Positions 40,401 to 48,546 of a stretch of DNA of 64,000 bases are shown here, piece after piece. The DNA lies in assembly GCA_004000035.1 (NCBI GenBank), contig RJAE01000007.1, forward strand, positions 62,001 to 126,000, in the 5' to 3' direction. The notes under the pieces were generated by a model. That model had not been told where the DNA came from and ran no database searches. It worked only from the letters and a program-made list of their open reading frames with translations. How positions within the stretch are numbered: position 1 is the stretch's first letter; each line of letters starts with the position of its first letter. This DNA is from Arthrobacter sulfonylureivorans (GTDB lineage: Bacteria > Actinomycetota > Actinomycetes > Actinomycetales > Micrococcaceae). The translations under genes were made by a program, and so were the position numbers.

Positions 40401-42374
40401 GGCATCGCGGACTTGCTGCGTCTACTGGGACCGCTCACGACGGCGGAGATCGCCGCCCGCCTCCAGCCTCCTGAAGCGGGGTCTCTACTCGGCGCGGGCG
40501 CGCCTCCATCGACCACCGACGACGGCGCGCCTCCATCGACCACCGAGGTCGAACCCCTGCTGGCCGAACTGGCCAGAGCCAACCGCGCCCTGAAGGTGGG
40601 CGTGGCCGGCGTCGAGCGCTGGGCCGCGGTGGAAGACGCCGCCCGGCTGCGCGATGCCCTCGGCGTTCCGCTGCCGGTGGGCGTGCCGCTGGCTTTCATC
40701 GAGCCGGTGGCAGACCCGCTCGGCGACCTGGTTAGCCGTTACGCCCGTACCCACGGGCCGTTCACGGCCGCCGAGTGCGCCCGCCGGCTGGGGCTGGGCC
40801 CCGCCGTCGTGCTTACTGCGTTGCAGCGTCTGCTCAAGGACGGCCGCGTGGTGGAAGGCGAATTCCGCCCCGGCGGCGCGCCGGATTCTGGGGACGGCGG
40901 CGCCTTGGCCGGCGGGGAGCGTGCTGCGACCGGCGCGCCGGACCAACGCCAAACCGAGTGGTGCGAGGTCGAGGTGCTGCGCAAGATCCGCCGCCGGTCG
41001 CTGGCGGCGCTGCGCCGGGAAGTCGAACCGGTGGACCCTGCCACCTACGGCCGCTTCCTCCCTGCCTGGCAGAACGTCGGGGCCAAGCTGCACGGACTGG
41101 ACGGCGTGGTCACGGTGGTGGATCAGCTCTCCGGGGTCCCTATCCCGGCGTCGGCGTGGGAACCGCTCATCCTGGCGTCGCGCGTATCCGACTACGCGCC
41201 GGCCATGCTGGACGAGCTGACCGCCACCGGCGAAATCCTGATCGCCGGCGCGGGCTCGATGCCCGGCAACGACGGCTGGATCAGCCTGCATCTGGCCGAT
41301 ACCGCGCCTTTGACGCTGAATCCCCAGTCCGATTTCGAGCCCAGCGTGCTGCAGTACGAACTGCTGAGCGCACTCTCCGGAGCCGGAGGCTACGGCGGCG
41401 CCTACTTCTTCCGGCAGCTCTGCGATGTGCTGGCGGCCAACGGCACCCAGCCGGGGGACGCCGCCGTCGTCAGCGCCCTGTGGGACTTGCTCTGGGCCGG
41501 CCGGATCACCAACGACACGTTCGCCCCGGTGCGGACGCTGCTGGCCGGCGGCACCACGGCCCACCGGCAGCGCAACGCGCCGCCGCGGGCCCGGTCGGCA
41601 CGGCTGGGACGGATCGGACGCATGCACGGACTGAGCGGGGCCGGCCTGCGTCCGGGCACCGGGGCCGCCGCCGCGGGCGCCGGCGCTGGCCACCCCCGGA
41701 CCGCGCCGCCAAACGCTGCCGGCAGGTGGTCCCTGCTGCCGGCCCCGGAGGCCGATCCCACAGTGCGGGCGCACGCCACCGCCGAACTGCTGCTGGACCG
41801 CTACGGCGTGGTCACCCGCGGCTCGGTTGCCGCCGAATCGGTGCCCGGCGGCTTCGGCCTGATGTACAAGGTGCTGGGCAAGCTGGAGGAGACCGGTCGC
41901 TGCCGCCGCGGCTACTTCATCGAGCATCTGGGGGCGGCCCAGTTCGCCGTCTCCCCCACGGTTGACCGACTGCGTTCCTTCAGCCGCGATGCACAGCTGG
42001 GCGAGCGGGCGCCGTCGGCCGTGGCGTTGGCCGCGACCGACCCGGCCAATCCCTACGGGGCGGCCTTGGCGTGGCCGGCGCAGGAATCCGGCCATCGGCC
42101 GGGGCGGAAGGCGGGGGCCTTGGTGGTGTTGGTGGACGGCGAGCTGGCTCTGTATTCCGAACGCGGGGGCAAGACGCTGCTGGCCTTCACCGAGGACGAG
42201 GAGTTGTTGGCCTTGTGCGGCCGGGCCTTGGTACAGGTGATCCGGCGCGGCGCCGCGGACAAGATGGCCGTCGAGAAGGTCAACGGCGGCCCCATCCTGG
42301 ACACGCCGCTGGCCCGTGCGCTGATGGATGCCGGCTTCTATTCCACCCCGCGGGGACTGAGGTTCCGTGCCTGA
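37449..42374 (+). CDS. lhr: ATP-dependent helicase Lhr (long form)
   Basis: A 1641-aa superfamily 2 helicase (large helicase-related protein), a 3'-to-5' DNA/RNA-DNA helicase induced with DNA damage in mycobacteria. Walker A is VVAPTGSGKTLAAF near residue 45 and the DEVH box VIIDEVHAVAG near 185. Motif III is GLSATVEPLD and motif VI SGLQRVGRAGHQVG. The winged-helix and long C-terminal domains follow to a normal long-Lhr length. A Gly/Ser/Pro tandem repeat of about 30 residues (near 340-370) interrupts RecA domain 2 and contains an exact 24-base repeat (38483 and 38531). The glycosylase gene overlaps the stop by 8 bases. Confidence 0.97.
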   Translation: MTTSVLERFSPATREWFAGAFSAPTDAQTGAWNAISHGSHALVVAPTGSGKTLAAFLWALDTFISTAESEPALPLDIPESAPKRRRGQQESRGTRVLYISPLKALGVDVERNLRAPLIGITQTAKRLELPAPSITVGVRSGDTPANERRRLLTHPPDILITTPESLFLMLTSKARETLASVDTVIIDEVHAVAGTKRGAHLALTLERLDAVLTRPAQRIGLSATVEPLDTVARFLGGNAPVEIVAPPAKKSWDLTITVPVEDMTALASPSQEELGPGAQPASIWPHVEEKIVDLIAENRSTIVFANSRRLAERLTARFNEIWGERQALSQAGDDVWDAAPGSGPDSGPGSGAGTSPGSGTGSGPGSGAGIQTKPPAQIMAQAGSMSGADTILARAHHGSVSKEARAEIEDDLKSGRLRCVVATSSLELGIDMGAVDLVVQVESPQSVASGLQRVGRAGHQVGETSQGVLFPKHRQDLVNTTVTVERMLAGRIEPLFIPANPLDILAQQTVAATALGAVDVEEWFDVVRKSAPFATLPRSAYEATLDLLAGRYPSDEFAELRPRIVWDRLAGTITGRPGAQRLAVTSGGTIPDRGLFGVYLVGSEDQKNRGGRRVGELDEEMVYESRVGDVFALGATSWRIEDITYDRVLVSPAFGQPGKLPFWKGDSLGRPVELGRALGRFVRELSGTAKEPARERLASAGLDDWAAGNLLAYLTEQQQATNDVPNDRTLVVERFHDELGDWRVVLHSPFGMPVHAPWALAVGARLHQRYGLDGSAMAADDGIVLRVPMMEDEPPGAELFLFDPEELDQIVTAEVGGSALFASRFRECAARALLLPRQNPGKRSPLWQQRQRSAQLLDVARKYPTFPIILETVRECLQDVYDLPALKDIAAGIERRELRLVETTTQQPSPFARSLLFGYVASFLYEGDSPLAERRAAALSLDPGLLNDLLGRAELRELLDEGIIAQTEQELQRLTEDRKVKGAEGIADLLRLLGPLTTAEIAARLQPPEAGSLLGAGAPPSTTDDGAPPSTTEVEPLLAELARANRALKVGVAGVERWAAVEDAARLRDALGVPLPVGVPLAFIEPVADPLGDLVSRYARTHGPFTAAECARRLGLGPAVVLTALQRLLKDGRVVEGEFRPGGAPDSGDGGALAGGERAATGAPDQRQTEWCEVEVLRKIRRRSLAALRREVEPVDPATYGRFLPAWQNVGAKLHGLDGVVTVVDQLSGVPIPASAWEPLILASRVSDYAPAMLDELTATGEILIAGAGSMPGNDGWISLHLADTAPLTLNPQSDFEPSVLQYELLSALSGAGGYGGAYFFRQLCDVLAANGTQPGDAAVVSALWDLLWAGRITNDTFAPVRTLLAGGTTAHRQRNAPPRARSARLGRIGRMHGLSGAGLRPGTGAAAAGAGAGHPRTAPPNAAGRWSLLPAPEADPTVRAHATAELLLDRYGVVTRGSVAAESVPGGFGLMYKVLGKLEETGRCRRGYFIEHLGAAQFAVSPTVDRLRSFSRDAQLGERAPSAVALAATDPANPYGAALAWPAQESGHRPGRKAGALVVLVDGELALYSERGGKTLLAFTEDEELLALCGRALVQVIRRGAADKMAVEKVNGGPILDTPLARALMDAGFYSTPRGLRFRA

Positions 42375-43155
42375 AGGGGACACAGTCTGGCGTGCCGCCC
42401 GGCGCCTGCATGCGGCGCTGGCCGGGCAGGAGCTCACGGGCAGCGACTTCCGCGTGCCGCGCTATGCCACGCTGGACCTATCCGGGCAGACCGTGGACGA
42501 AATCCGCTCCCGCGGCAAGCACCTGCTGATGCGGATCGGCGCGCTGACCGTACACTCACATCTGGGCATGGACGGCAGCTGGCAGATTTACCAGCCCGGC
42601 GAGCGCTGGAGGAAACCCGCCTTCCAAGCCCGCCTCATCCTCTCCACCAGCACGACGACGGCGGTCGGCTTCGCGCTGGCCGCCTTGGACGTGGTGTCGC
42701 GGGCCGACGAGGACACGCTGGTGGGGCATCTGGGCCCGGACCTGCTGGGGCCGGATTGGGACGCCGACGAAGCCCTGCGCCGGCTGCGTCAGGAGCCCGA
42801 CCGGCCGATCGGGCTGGCCCTGCTCGATCAGCGCAATCTCGCCGGGATTGGCAACGTCTACCGCTGTGAGCTCTGCTTCATTGCCCGGGTGCACCCGTCC
42901 ACCCCGGTGGGACGGGTGCCGGATCTCCCGGCCATGGTGCTGAAGTCCAAGCAACTTCTGGAGGTCAACAAGGATCGCGGCAGGCGCAGCACCATCGGGT
43001 CGCCCGCCCGGGGCGAATCGTTCTGGGTCTACGGCCGGGCCCGCCGTCCGTGCGGACGCTGCGGCACCCCGATTGTCCACGACCTCCAAGGCAATACCGA
43101 CGCCGACCAGCGCGACGTCTACTACTGCCCGCACTGCCAGCCGCTGGCATCCTGA
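42367..43155 (+). CDS. Fpg/Nei family DNA glycosylase (Nei2-like)
   Basis: A 262-aa base-excision repair glycosylase/AP lyase. The catalytic N-terminus reads M-P-E-G-D-T, with Pro after the initiator and Glu3. The H2TH region follows as QRNLAGIGNVYRCELCF with a conserved asparagine. A C-terminal zinc finger (CGRCGTPIV and YCPHC) completes the enzyme. It removes oxidised pyrimidines in related proteins. The GTG start lies inside the lhr stop, so both repair genes are translated together, an arrangement common in actinobacteria. Confidence 0.93.
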   Translation: MPEGDTVWRAARRLHAALAGQELTGSDFRVPRYATLDLSGQTVDEIRSRGKHLLMRIGALTVHSHLGMDGSWQIYQPGERWRKPAFQARLILSTSTTTAVGFALAALDVVSRADEDTLVGHLGPDLLGPDWDADEALRRLRQEPDRPIGLALLDQRNLAGIGNVYRCELCFIARVHPSTPVGRVPDLPAMVLKSKQLLEVNKDRGRRSTIGSPARGESFWVYGRARRPCGRCGTPIVHDLQGNTDADQRDVYYCPHCQPLAS

Positions 43156-43211
43156 TTGCATGCTGGGCCTGCGCACTTGATGGCCTCTGGGCGGCCGCTT
43201 GGCTGTCCTTT

Positions 43212-43239
43212 GATGGCCCGCCGGGCCGGCCGGGCCATC
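43212..43239 (+). terminator. Hairpin downstream of the lhr-glycosylase unit
   Basis: GATGGCCCG (43212-43220) and CGGGCCATC (43231-43239) form a 9-bp stem with a 10-base GC-rich loop, 57 bases past the stop. There is no T-run. The remaining sequence to 43371 holds no gene. Confidence 0.45.
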
Positions 43240-43379
43240 AACCTTGACGGCCCTTCACGCCTGGCGGTCCTTCACGCGGAGGTCAGGTGCTGCCGCCGAA
43301 ATCACCCTCCACTACCCCCGTCTTCGAGCCGAGATCACCACTTAGCGTCCAAACCGGGGTTGCACGGTAACTGTCAACC

Positions 43380-44779
43380 GGGACTGTGGAAATAACGGTG
43401 TATCCGGCTCGACACGCCGGGCGGTAGGCCTGGCGGGGAGGAGCCCGATATGGCCGCAACACTTGAGGCTGTGCCGAGTACCGAAACCGACGACAAAAAG
43501 ACAGAGATATCCGAGGCCGACGCTGCCCGCGAACTGGTCAGAATGGCCAAGGAGCAGGGCCTGTCCCTGACCGGTCCTGGCGGGCTGCTGAAGCAGTTGA
43601 CCAAGGCCGTGATCGAGACTTCCCTTGATGAGGAAATGACCGAGCACCTCGGCTATGAACGGCACGGCGCCAGCGCCAAGCAGACCGATAACTCGCGCAA
43701 CGGTGTCCGGTCCAAGACCGTGCTGACGGAGACGACCGGCCCGGTCGAGATCGAGGTGCCGCGGGACCGGGACGGGTCGTTCGAGCCGGTCATCGTGAAG
43801 AAGCGCCAGCGCCGTCTGAACGGGGTCGACGAGATGGTCCTCTCGCTTTACGCCAAGGGCCTGACGACCGGGGAGATCAGCGCTTATTTCGCCGAGATCT
43901 ACGGGGCGTCGGTGTCGAAGGAGACGGTCTCGCGGATCACCGACAGGGTGCTGGAGGAGATGGCGGCGTGGCAGAACCGGCCGCTGGATGAGGTCCACGC
44001 CGCGATCTTCATCGACGCCATCGTGGTCAAGGTCAGGGACGGTCAGGTCGCCAACCGGCCGATCTACGCCGCCATCGGCGTCAGCCTGGACGGGGAGAAA
44101 GACATCCTGGGCCTGTGGGCCGGCACCGGCGGAGAGGGCGCGAAGTTCTGGATGAGCGTGCTCACCGACATCAAGAACCGCGGCGTGAAGGACAGCTTCT
44201 TCCTCGTCTGCGACGGGCTCAAGGGTCTGCCAGAGGTCGTGGCCAGCGTGTGGCCGCTGACGACGGTGCAGACCTGCATCATCCACCTGATCCGCAACAC
44301 CTTCCGCCTGGCCTCCAAGAAGGACTGGGACGCCCTCAAGCGCGATGTGAAACCCATCTACACCGCCGTGAACGCCGCGGCCGCCCGGATGGCACTTGAG
44401 GAGCTTACGGAGCGCTGGGGCAGCAAGTACGGGGCGATCATCCGGCTGTGGGACAACGCGTGGGAGGAGTTCATCCCGTTCCTGGACTATGACGTGGAAA
44501 TCCGCCGGGTGATCTGCTCGACCAACGCCATCGAGTCGTTGAATGCCAGGTACCGGCGCGCGGTGAAGGCACGGGGTCATTTCCCGACCGAGCAGGCTGC
44601 ACTAAAGTGCCTGTATCTGGTTACCCGGTCACTCGATCCGACCGGTGCCGGTAGGACCCGATGGGCAGCGCGCTGGAAGCCAGCGTTGAACGCATTCGCC
44701 ATCAGTTTCAGCGACCGTTTCCCGACCGCTGAAAACTACTAAAAGGAAACGCCGGATACACCGTTAATGAGATAGTCCC
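43380..44779 (+). mobile_element. IS256-family insertion sequence, complete
   Basis: A 1400-bp element bounded by 29-base inverted repeats (43380-43408 and 44751-44779) that match at 24 positions, including 16 contiguous inner bases. The 8-base sequence TGTCAACC flanks both sides (43372-43379 and 44780-44787) as a target duplication of the size expected for IS256. The transposase is intact. The duplicated 8 bases are also the first bases of the adjacent IS3-family element, so this element landed in its tip. Confidence 0.9.
43450..44742 (+). CDS. IS256-family transposase
   Basis: A 430-aa mutator-type DDE transposase. The N-terminal region includes GLLKQLTKAVIETSLDEEM and HLGYERHG. Catalytic acidic residues lie in FIDAIVVKVRDG, FFLVCDGLKGLPE and, further on, the glutamate region TNAIESLNARYRRAVKARGHFP. 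The signature TCIIHLIRNT is present. It is full length and appears intact, hence potentially active. GGAGG upstream of ATG 43450 gives good initiation. Confidence 0.96.
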   Translation: MAATLEAVPSTETDDKKTEISEADAARELVRMAKEQGLSLTGPGGLLKQLTKAVIETSLDEEMTEHLGYERHGASAKQTDNSRNGVRSKTVLTETTGPVEIEVPRDRDGSFEPVIVKKRQRRLNGVDEMVLSLYAKGLTTGEISAYFAEIYGASVSKETVSRITDRVLEEMAAWQNRPLDEVHAAIFIDAIVVKVRDGQVANRPIYAAIGVSLDGEKDILGLWAGTGGEGAKFWMSVLTDIKNRGVKDSFFLVCDGLKGLPEVVASVWPLTTVQTCIIHLIRNTFRLASKKDWDALKRDVKPIYTAVNAAAARMALEELTERWGSKYGAIIRLWDNAWEEFIPFLDYDVEIRRVICSTNAIESLNARYRRAVKARGHFPTEQAALKCLYLVTRSLDPTGAGRTRWAARWKPALNAFAISFSDRFPTAENY

Positions 44780-44799
44780 TGTCAACCTGGTTGAGACTT

Positions 44800-45591
44800 T
44801 TAGGCGGCTTGTTGAGCGTCGTTGATCTCGATCAGCGGATCGGTTTGCGGGTGTGGTTTGTTGATCCAGGTCTCGGTTTCGACGGTGCTGGCTTTCGGTG
44901 GGCGGCGGTAGCGTTCGGGGTGTTCGGCGTAGTGCTTATCGAGCAGCGCACGATGGTCCCGGATGTGGGTCCAAGTCCCGTCGTGGACCGAGGCTGGGGT
45001 GTAGTAGCCGATACCGGAATGAAGGTGGCAGTCGTTGTAGTAGCCGATCCATGCACTGACCCAGCGCTTGGCGTGGCCCATATCGGTGAACCTGCCCGGG
45101 TAGTCGAGTGCATATTTCATGGTCTTGAACTGCGCCTCCGAGAACGGGTTGTCATTTGATACGCGGGGTCTGGAATGTGACTGGATGACTTCGTGTGCAG
45201 CCAGCAGGGCCGTGACCTCCGTCCCGGTCATGATCGACCCGCGGTCGGCATGCAGGACCTCGGGTTTGGCATTCTGGCCGGCAAAAGCGTTCTCAAGCAT
45301 CTCCACGGCCTTGAAGCCTTTTTCGTCGGGTTCAAGCCGCCAGGCCACGACGGCGCGGCTGAAGACATCGAGCACGACATAGAGGCGCAGGTTCCGTCCC
45401 CGGTCAATCGTGGGCAGCACCGTGATGTCCCAGGACCAGACCTGGTTCGGCCGCGATGCGCACAGAACCGGAATCGTTTTCGGTGGATGCGTTGCGGTCC
45501 GCCGCCGGTCCCCGGTAAGTTTCGCGGCCCGGGCGAGCCGGTACCACGTCGCCTCCGAGGCCACGTGCAGTCCCTCGTCCATCGCCCGCAC
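44800..45591 (-). CDS. IS3-family transposase OrfB (DDE integrase core)
   Basis: The catalytic half of the transposase. The DDE residues are in NQVWSWDITVLPT, EVLHADRGSIMTG and NPFSEAQFKTMKYAL. The open frame from GTG 45591 codes for 263 residues. The same frame continues upstream without a stop to about 45838 (VDRACSLLGVARASWYR), overlapping orfA in the -1 frame and lacking its own start. As in other IS3 elements, the full protein is therefore probably made as an OrfAB fusion by programmed -1 frameshifting. Length and motifs appear intact. Confidence 0.92.
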   Translation of the reverse strand: MRAMDEGLHVASEATWYRLARAAKLTGDRRRTATHPPKTIPVLCASRPNQVWSWDITVLPTIDRGRNLRLYVVLDVFSRAVVAWRLEPDEKGFKAVEMLENAFAGQNAKPEVLHADRGSIMTGTEVTALLAAHEVIQSHSRPRVSNDNPFSEAQFKTMKYALDYPGRFTDMGHAKRWVSAWIGYYNDCHLHSGIGYYTPASVHDGTWTHIRDHRALLDKHYAEHPERYRRPPKASTVETETWINKPHPQTDPLIEINDAQQAA

Positions 45592-45791
45592 ACGGATTTG
45601 GGCGATGTTCAGGTCCGCGGTGTCCTCGCGGTTGATCCGGTCCAGAATCAGCGCCCGTTCGGTCTCCGTCAGCGCGGCCGGCTGGTGCCGGTCCTTGTGC
45701 GGGACCGGCGTTGGGCAGGCCTGTGGCGGATTCCGGTGCCGGTACCAACTGGCCCGTGCGACACCGAGCAGGCTGCAGGCCCGGTCAACGC

Positions 45792-46217
45792 CTACTCCGA
45801 CGTCGACGAGTCCGGTGACTGCGTCGTTTCGGAAGTGTCTTTCAGCGGTTCCGGCTCCGCGCTCTCGGCAAGTTTCTCCAAGAGCGCGTGCGCTTTTCCC
45901 ATGGACTCCAGGGCCGCGTTCAGGACCTCGCGGTCGGCCTGGGCCTTGGCCAGTTGCCTGCGCAGCCGCGCGATCTCGGCGCTCTGCCGATTCGGGGTCA
46001 CAGCGGACTTCCCGGTCCGTGGCCTGTTGCCCTTGGGGCCGGGTCCAAATTCGTCATGATCCCGAGCATAGGCCCACCTGCCGATCGTGGAAGAGCCGAG
46101 TTTGTGCCGACGAAGCACTTCACCCTTGGACCCGTTTGGTGCTGCCTCGTACTCCGCCAGGATCTCCATTTTCTCAGCCACAGTCCGAAACGGGCCACGA
46201 CGAGTTGATTTAGTCAT
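45792..46217 (-). CDS. IS3-family transposase OrfA (helix-turn-helix)
   Basis: A 141-aa DNA-binding subunit. The helix-turn-helix lies at about residues 12-55 (VAEKMEILAEYEAAP, EVLRRHKLGSSTIGRWA). A leucine-zipper-like segment follows (EIARLRRQLAKAQADREVL). Its end overlaps the OrfB frame. It is transcribed leftwards from near the high-coordinate end of the element. Confidence 0.9.
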   Translation of the reverse strand: MTKSTRRGPFRTVAEKMEILAEYEAAPNGSKGEVLRRHKLGSSTIGRWAYARDHDEFGPGPKGNRPRTGKSAVTPNRQSAEIARLRRQLAKAQADREVLNAALESMGKAHALLEKLAESAEPEPLKDTSETTQSPDSSTSE

Positions 46218-46461
46218 TTCCTACATTCCTCCATCAGCCCTCATGAAACGGAATTCGTCTGGCTTCAGGCTGACAGAGAGGGGCAAGGGGATACCTCGGC
46301 GCGTTCCCCCGACCTCGCGGAGCTGCCTGCGCTCAAGGACCTTCCCCGGCCTCGCGGATCTGCCCCACTCGCGCGGCCCGTGCAGAGCGCTGCGGCCCGG
46401 ACCGGCGTCGGCCGCGCGGTACGAACCGTAATATGGTGACGACAACAGACGAAGGGGGCCC

Positions 46462-48414
46462 ATGAGCTGGCTGCAGACGATTCCGGCCGTGCTGGTGGCC
46501 ATCGTCCTCGTCTTCGGACCCGGCCTGCTGTGGGGCGCCGTGCTCGGCTTGCGCCGCCTGTCCCTGGTGGCATTGGCCGGCCCGTTTGGCGTCACCGCCA
46601 TCGTGCTCGCCGCCGAACTCGGCCGCCTGATCGGCCTGCGGTGGGCTTGGCCTCAACTGCTGGCCGTCACCGTGCTGGTCGCCGCTATGCTCTGGCTGCT
46701 GCGCCGCAGTCTGGGCCACCGCCTGCACCGGGATCCCGAGAGGCCGAACGTCCCGGCGCCGTGGCGCTCGGTGGCGCTGGCTTGGGCGGTCTCGGCGGTG
46801 CCGCTGGCCGCAGCGATGATCTTTATCTTCGGCTCCCCGGACAACATCGCGCAGTCGCACGACAACATCTTCCATCTCAACGCGCTGCGCTACATTGCCG
46901 ACTCGGGCAACGCCTCCTCGCTGACGCTGGGCTACCTGGGCACCACGGACCGCGGCGTTTTCTACCCGGCGGGCTGGCACGACGTGGTCTCGCTGGTGAT
47001 GATCACCGCCGGGCTGCAGCCGGCGGCCGCTATCAACATCACCAACCTGGTGCTGATCACCGGCATCTGGAGCACCGGCTGCCTCTTCATGGTCAGCCGC
47101 ATCACCGGCGAGCGCACCATGCCGCTGCTGGTCGCTGCGGTGGTCTCGCTCTCCTACAGCAGCTTCCCCTATCTGCTGCTGGAATTCGGCGTCGTCTATC
47201 CGTTCATGCTCTCCATCGCCATGCTTCCGGCCGCCTTGGGCGTGGTGTTCCAGCTGCTCCGCCTGGGCGTGCACACCCGTGTGTCCACCGAAGGCAACGT
47301 ACTGCTGCTGATCGGGCTGCTGCCGGGCATGGCGCTGTCCCATCCGGCCACGATCATGGGACTGCTGGCACTCTCCGTGCCGCCGGTCGTCGCGGCCGCC
47401 TACCCTGCGCTGCGCGCCACAGAACAACGACGGCGGCTGCGCGCCTGGGTGGGCAGCGGCGCCTTTCTGGTGGTGCTGGTGGCGCTGTGGATCACCCTGC
47501 GTCCTGCCCGCAGCAGCAGCACCAACTGGGACAACATGGGCAATGCAGCGGCCGCCCTGGGCGAAGTGGTGCTGAATTCGCCGCTCAGCCGGCCCATCTC
47601 CATCCTGGCGACCGTCTTGACGATCGTGGGCGCCGCAGTCGTGTTCAATCTGCGCAAAAACCGCTTTGCGCTGGGCATGTATGCCGTGGGCGCCGCCCTG
47701 TACGTGATCGGCAACCTGCAGGCGATGCCCGCCCTGCGCTGGTGGGTGGCCGGCATTTGGTACAACGATTTCTTCCGCATCAGCGCCATGCTTCCGGTTG
47801 CCGGCCTGCTGATAGCATCCATCGGCGGTGTGGCGCTGGCCGGGACTGCGCGCTCCTTCTTCAGGGCCTCGCTGGCCCGCCGCGAGAAGAAGGCGCCTTC
47901 GTGGATCCGCCCCGCCGCCACCGGCGTGCTGGTGGTGATCAGCCTCGCGGTGGTACCGCTGTTCGCGGTGCAGCGCGGCATCTCCGAGGCCGCCGCCAAG
48001 TACCGGTTTTCGGACCGATCGCAGTTGCTGACCATCGATGAACTCGCGCTGATCAAGCGGATTCCGGACCGGGTGCCCGAAGGGGCGGTGATCGCCGGCG
48101 ATCCGCTGACTGGAGCCTCACTGTCCTACGCCTACACCGGACGTCCCGCGCTGGTCCCCTCGGGAACCACGTCCCCCAGCGTGGAGGGCAAACTCATCAT
48201 GGACAAACTTGACGAGATGCGGACCGATCCGGCGGTCTGCCCGGCCGTGAAGGCACAAAACGTGCAGTACGTGCTGGACTTCGGCAACCGCTCCGTCCAT
48301 CCTGGCGAGAAATCCTCGGTACCGGGTCTGCAGGAGCTGACCGAGGCCAACGGTTTCGAACTGGTGGACTCCGAAGGCGACGCGAAGCTCTATCAGATCA
48401 CCGGCTGTCCCTGA
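46462..48414 (+). CDS. Large polytopic membrane protein (DUF6541/GT-C-like)
   Basis: A 650-aa protein with about 13 hydrophobic segments through residue 510. A soluble, probably extracytoplasmic C-terminal region of about 140 residues follows (ISEAAAKYRFSDRSQLL, CPAVKAQNVQYVLDFG). An early loop carries FGSPDNIAQSHDNIFHLNALRYI, an acidic/histidine motif comparable to the first loop of GT-C glycosyltransferases. I associate it with DUF6541 membrane proteins of actinobacterial envelope loci. The sugar donor and acceptor are unknown. It is a single gene, just to the right of the insertion elements. Confidence 0.8.
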   Translation: MSWLQTIPAVLVAIVLVFGPGLLWGAVLGLRRLSLVALAGPFGVTAIVLAAELGRLIGLRWAWPQLLAVTVLVAAMLWLLRRSLGHRLHRDPERPNVPAPWRSVALAWAVSAVPLAAAMIFIFGSPDNIAQSHDNIFHLNALRYIADSGNASSLTLGYLGTTDRGVFYPAGWHDVVSLVMITAGLQPAAAINITNLVLITGIWSTGCLFMVSRITGERTMPLLVAAVVSLSYSSFPYLLLEFGVVYPFMLSIAMLPAALGVVFQLLRLGVHTRVSTEGNVLLLIGLLPGMALSHPATIMGLLALSVPPVVAAAYPALRATEQRRRLRAWVGSGAFLVVLVALWITLRPARSSSTNWDNMGNAAAALGEVVLNSPLSRPISILATVLTIVGAAVVFNLRKNRFALGMYAVGAALYVIGNLQAMPALRWWVAGIWYNDFFRISAMLPVAGLLIASIGGVALAGTARSFFRASLARREKKAPSWIRPAATGVLVVISLAVVPLFAVQRGISEAAAKYRFSDRSQLLTIDELALIKRIPDRVPEGAVIAGDPLTGASLSYAYTGRPALVPSGTTSPSVEGKLIMDKLDEMRTDPAVCPAVKAQNVQYVLDFGNRSVHPGEKSSVPGLQELTEANGFELVDSEGDAKLYQITGCP

Positions 48415-48417
48415 GCC

Positions 48418-48517
48418 GTGCCGGTTCCGCCGTGGTGCCAGTTCCGGCGCCGTGGAGCCGGTTCCGTCGCAGTGCCGGTTCCGCCGTGGAGCCGGTTCCG
48501 TCGCAGCGCCGGTTCGC
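48418..48517. repeat. 17-bp minisatellite between genes
   Basis: Units of 17 bases alternate between GTGCCGGTTCCGCCGTG (48418, 48472) and GAGCCGGTTCCGTCGCA (48455, 48489). One 20-base variant (48435) and a partial sixth unit complete the array. It lies directly after the stop of the membrane protein and ends about 30 bases before the pseudouridine synthase start. Confidence 0.85.
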
Positions 48518-48546
48518 GGGTGCCAGTCAGCCGGTACCCTTGATGG

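Larger units (their letters stand above)
44780..46275 (-). mobile_element. IS3-family insertion sequence, with an IS256 element in its end
   Basis: About 1.5 kb containing orfA and orfB of an IS3-type element transcribed leftwards. The low-coordinate end begins TGTCAACCTGGTTGAGAC. The high-coordinate end, read inward, begins TGTCAGCCTGAAGCCAGAC, giving an imperfect terminal inverted repeat with the TG...CA ends of this family. The first 8 bases are duplicated on the far side of the IS256 element. No 3-4-base target duplication of the IS3 element itself is seen (AAC versus GAG). Confidence 0.75.

Noticed and set aside
40485-42437. 650-residue open frame antisense to lhr
   Set aside because: Shadow of the Lhr C-terminal region; no ribosome-binding site or recognisable motif.
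45404-45748. Separate 114-residue gene between orfA and orfB
   Set aside because: It is an alternative frame; the OrfB frame itself continues through this interval and carries the conserved IS3 residues.
46530-48041. 503-residue frame inside the membrane protein gene
   Set aside because: Arg-rich alternative frame without hydrophobic segments; the annotated frame gives a proper polytopic protein.
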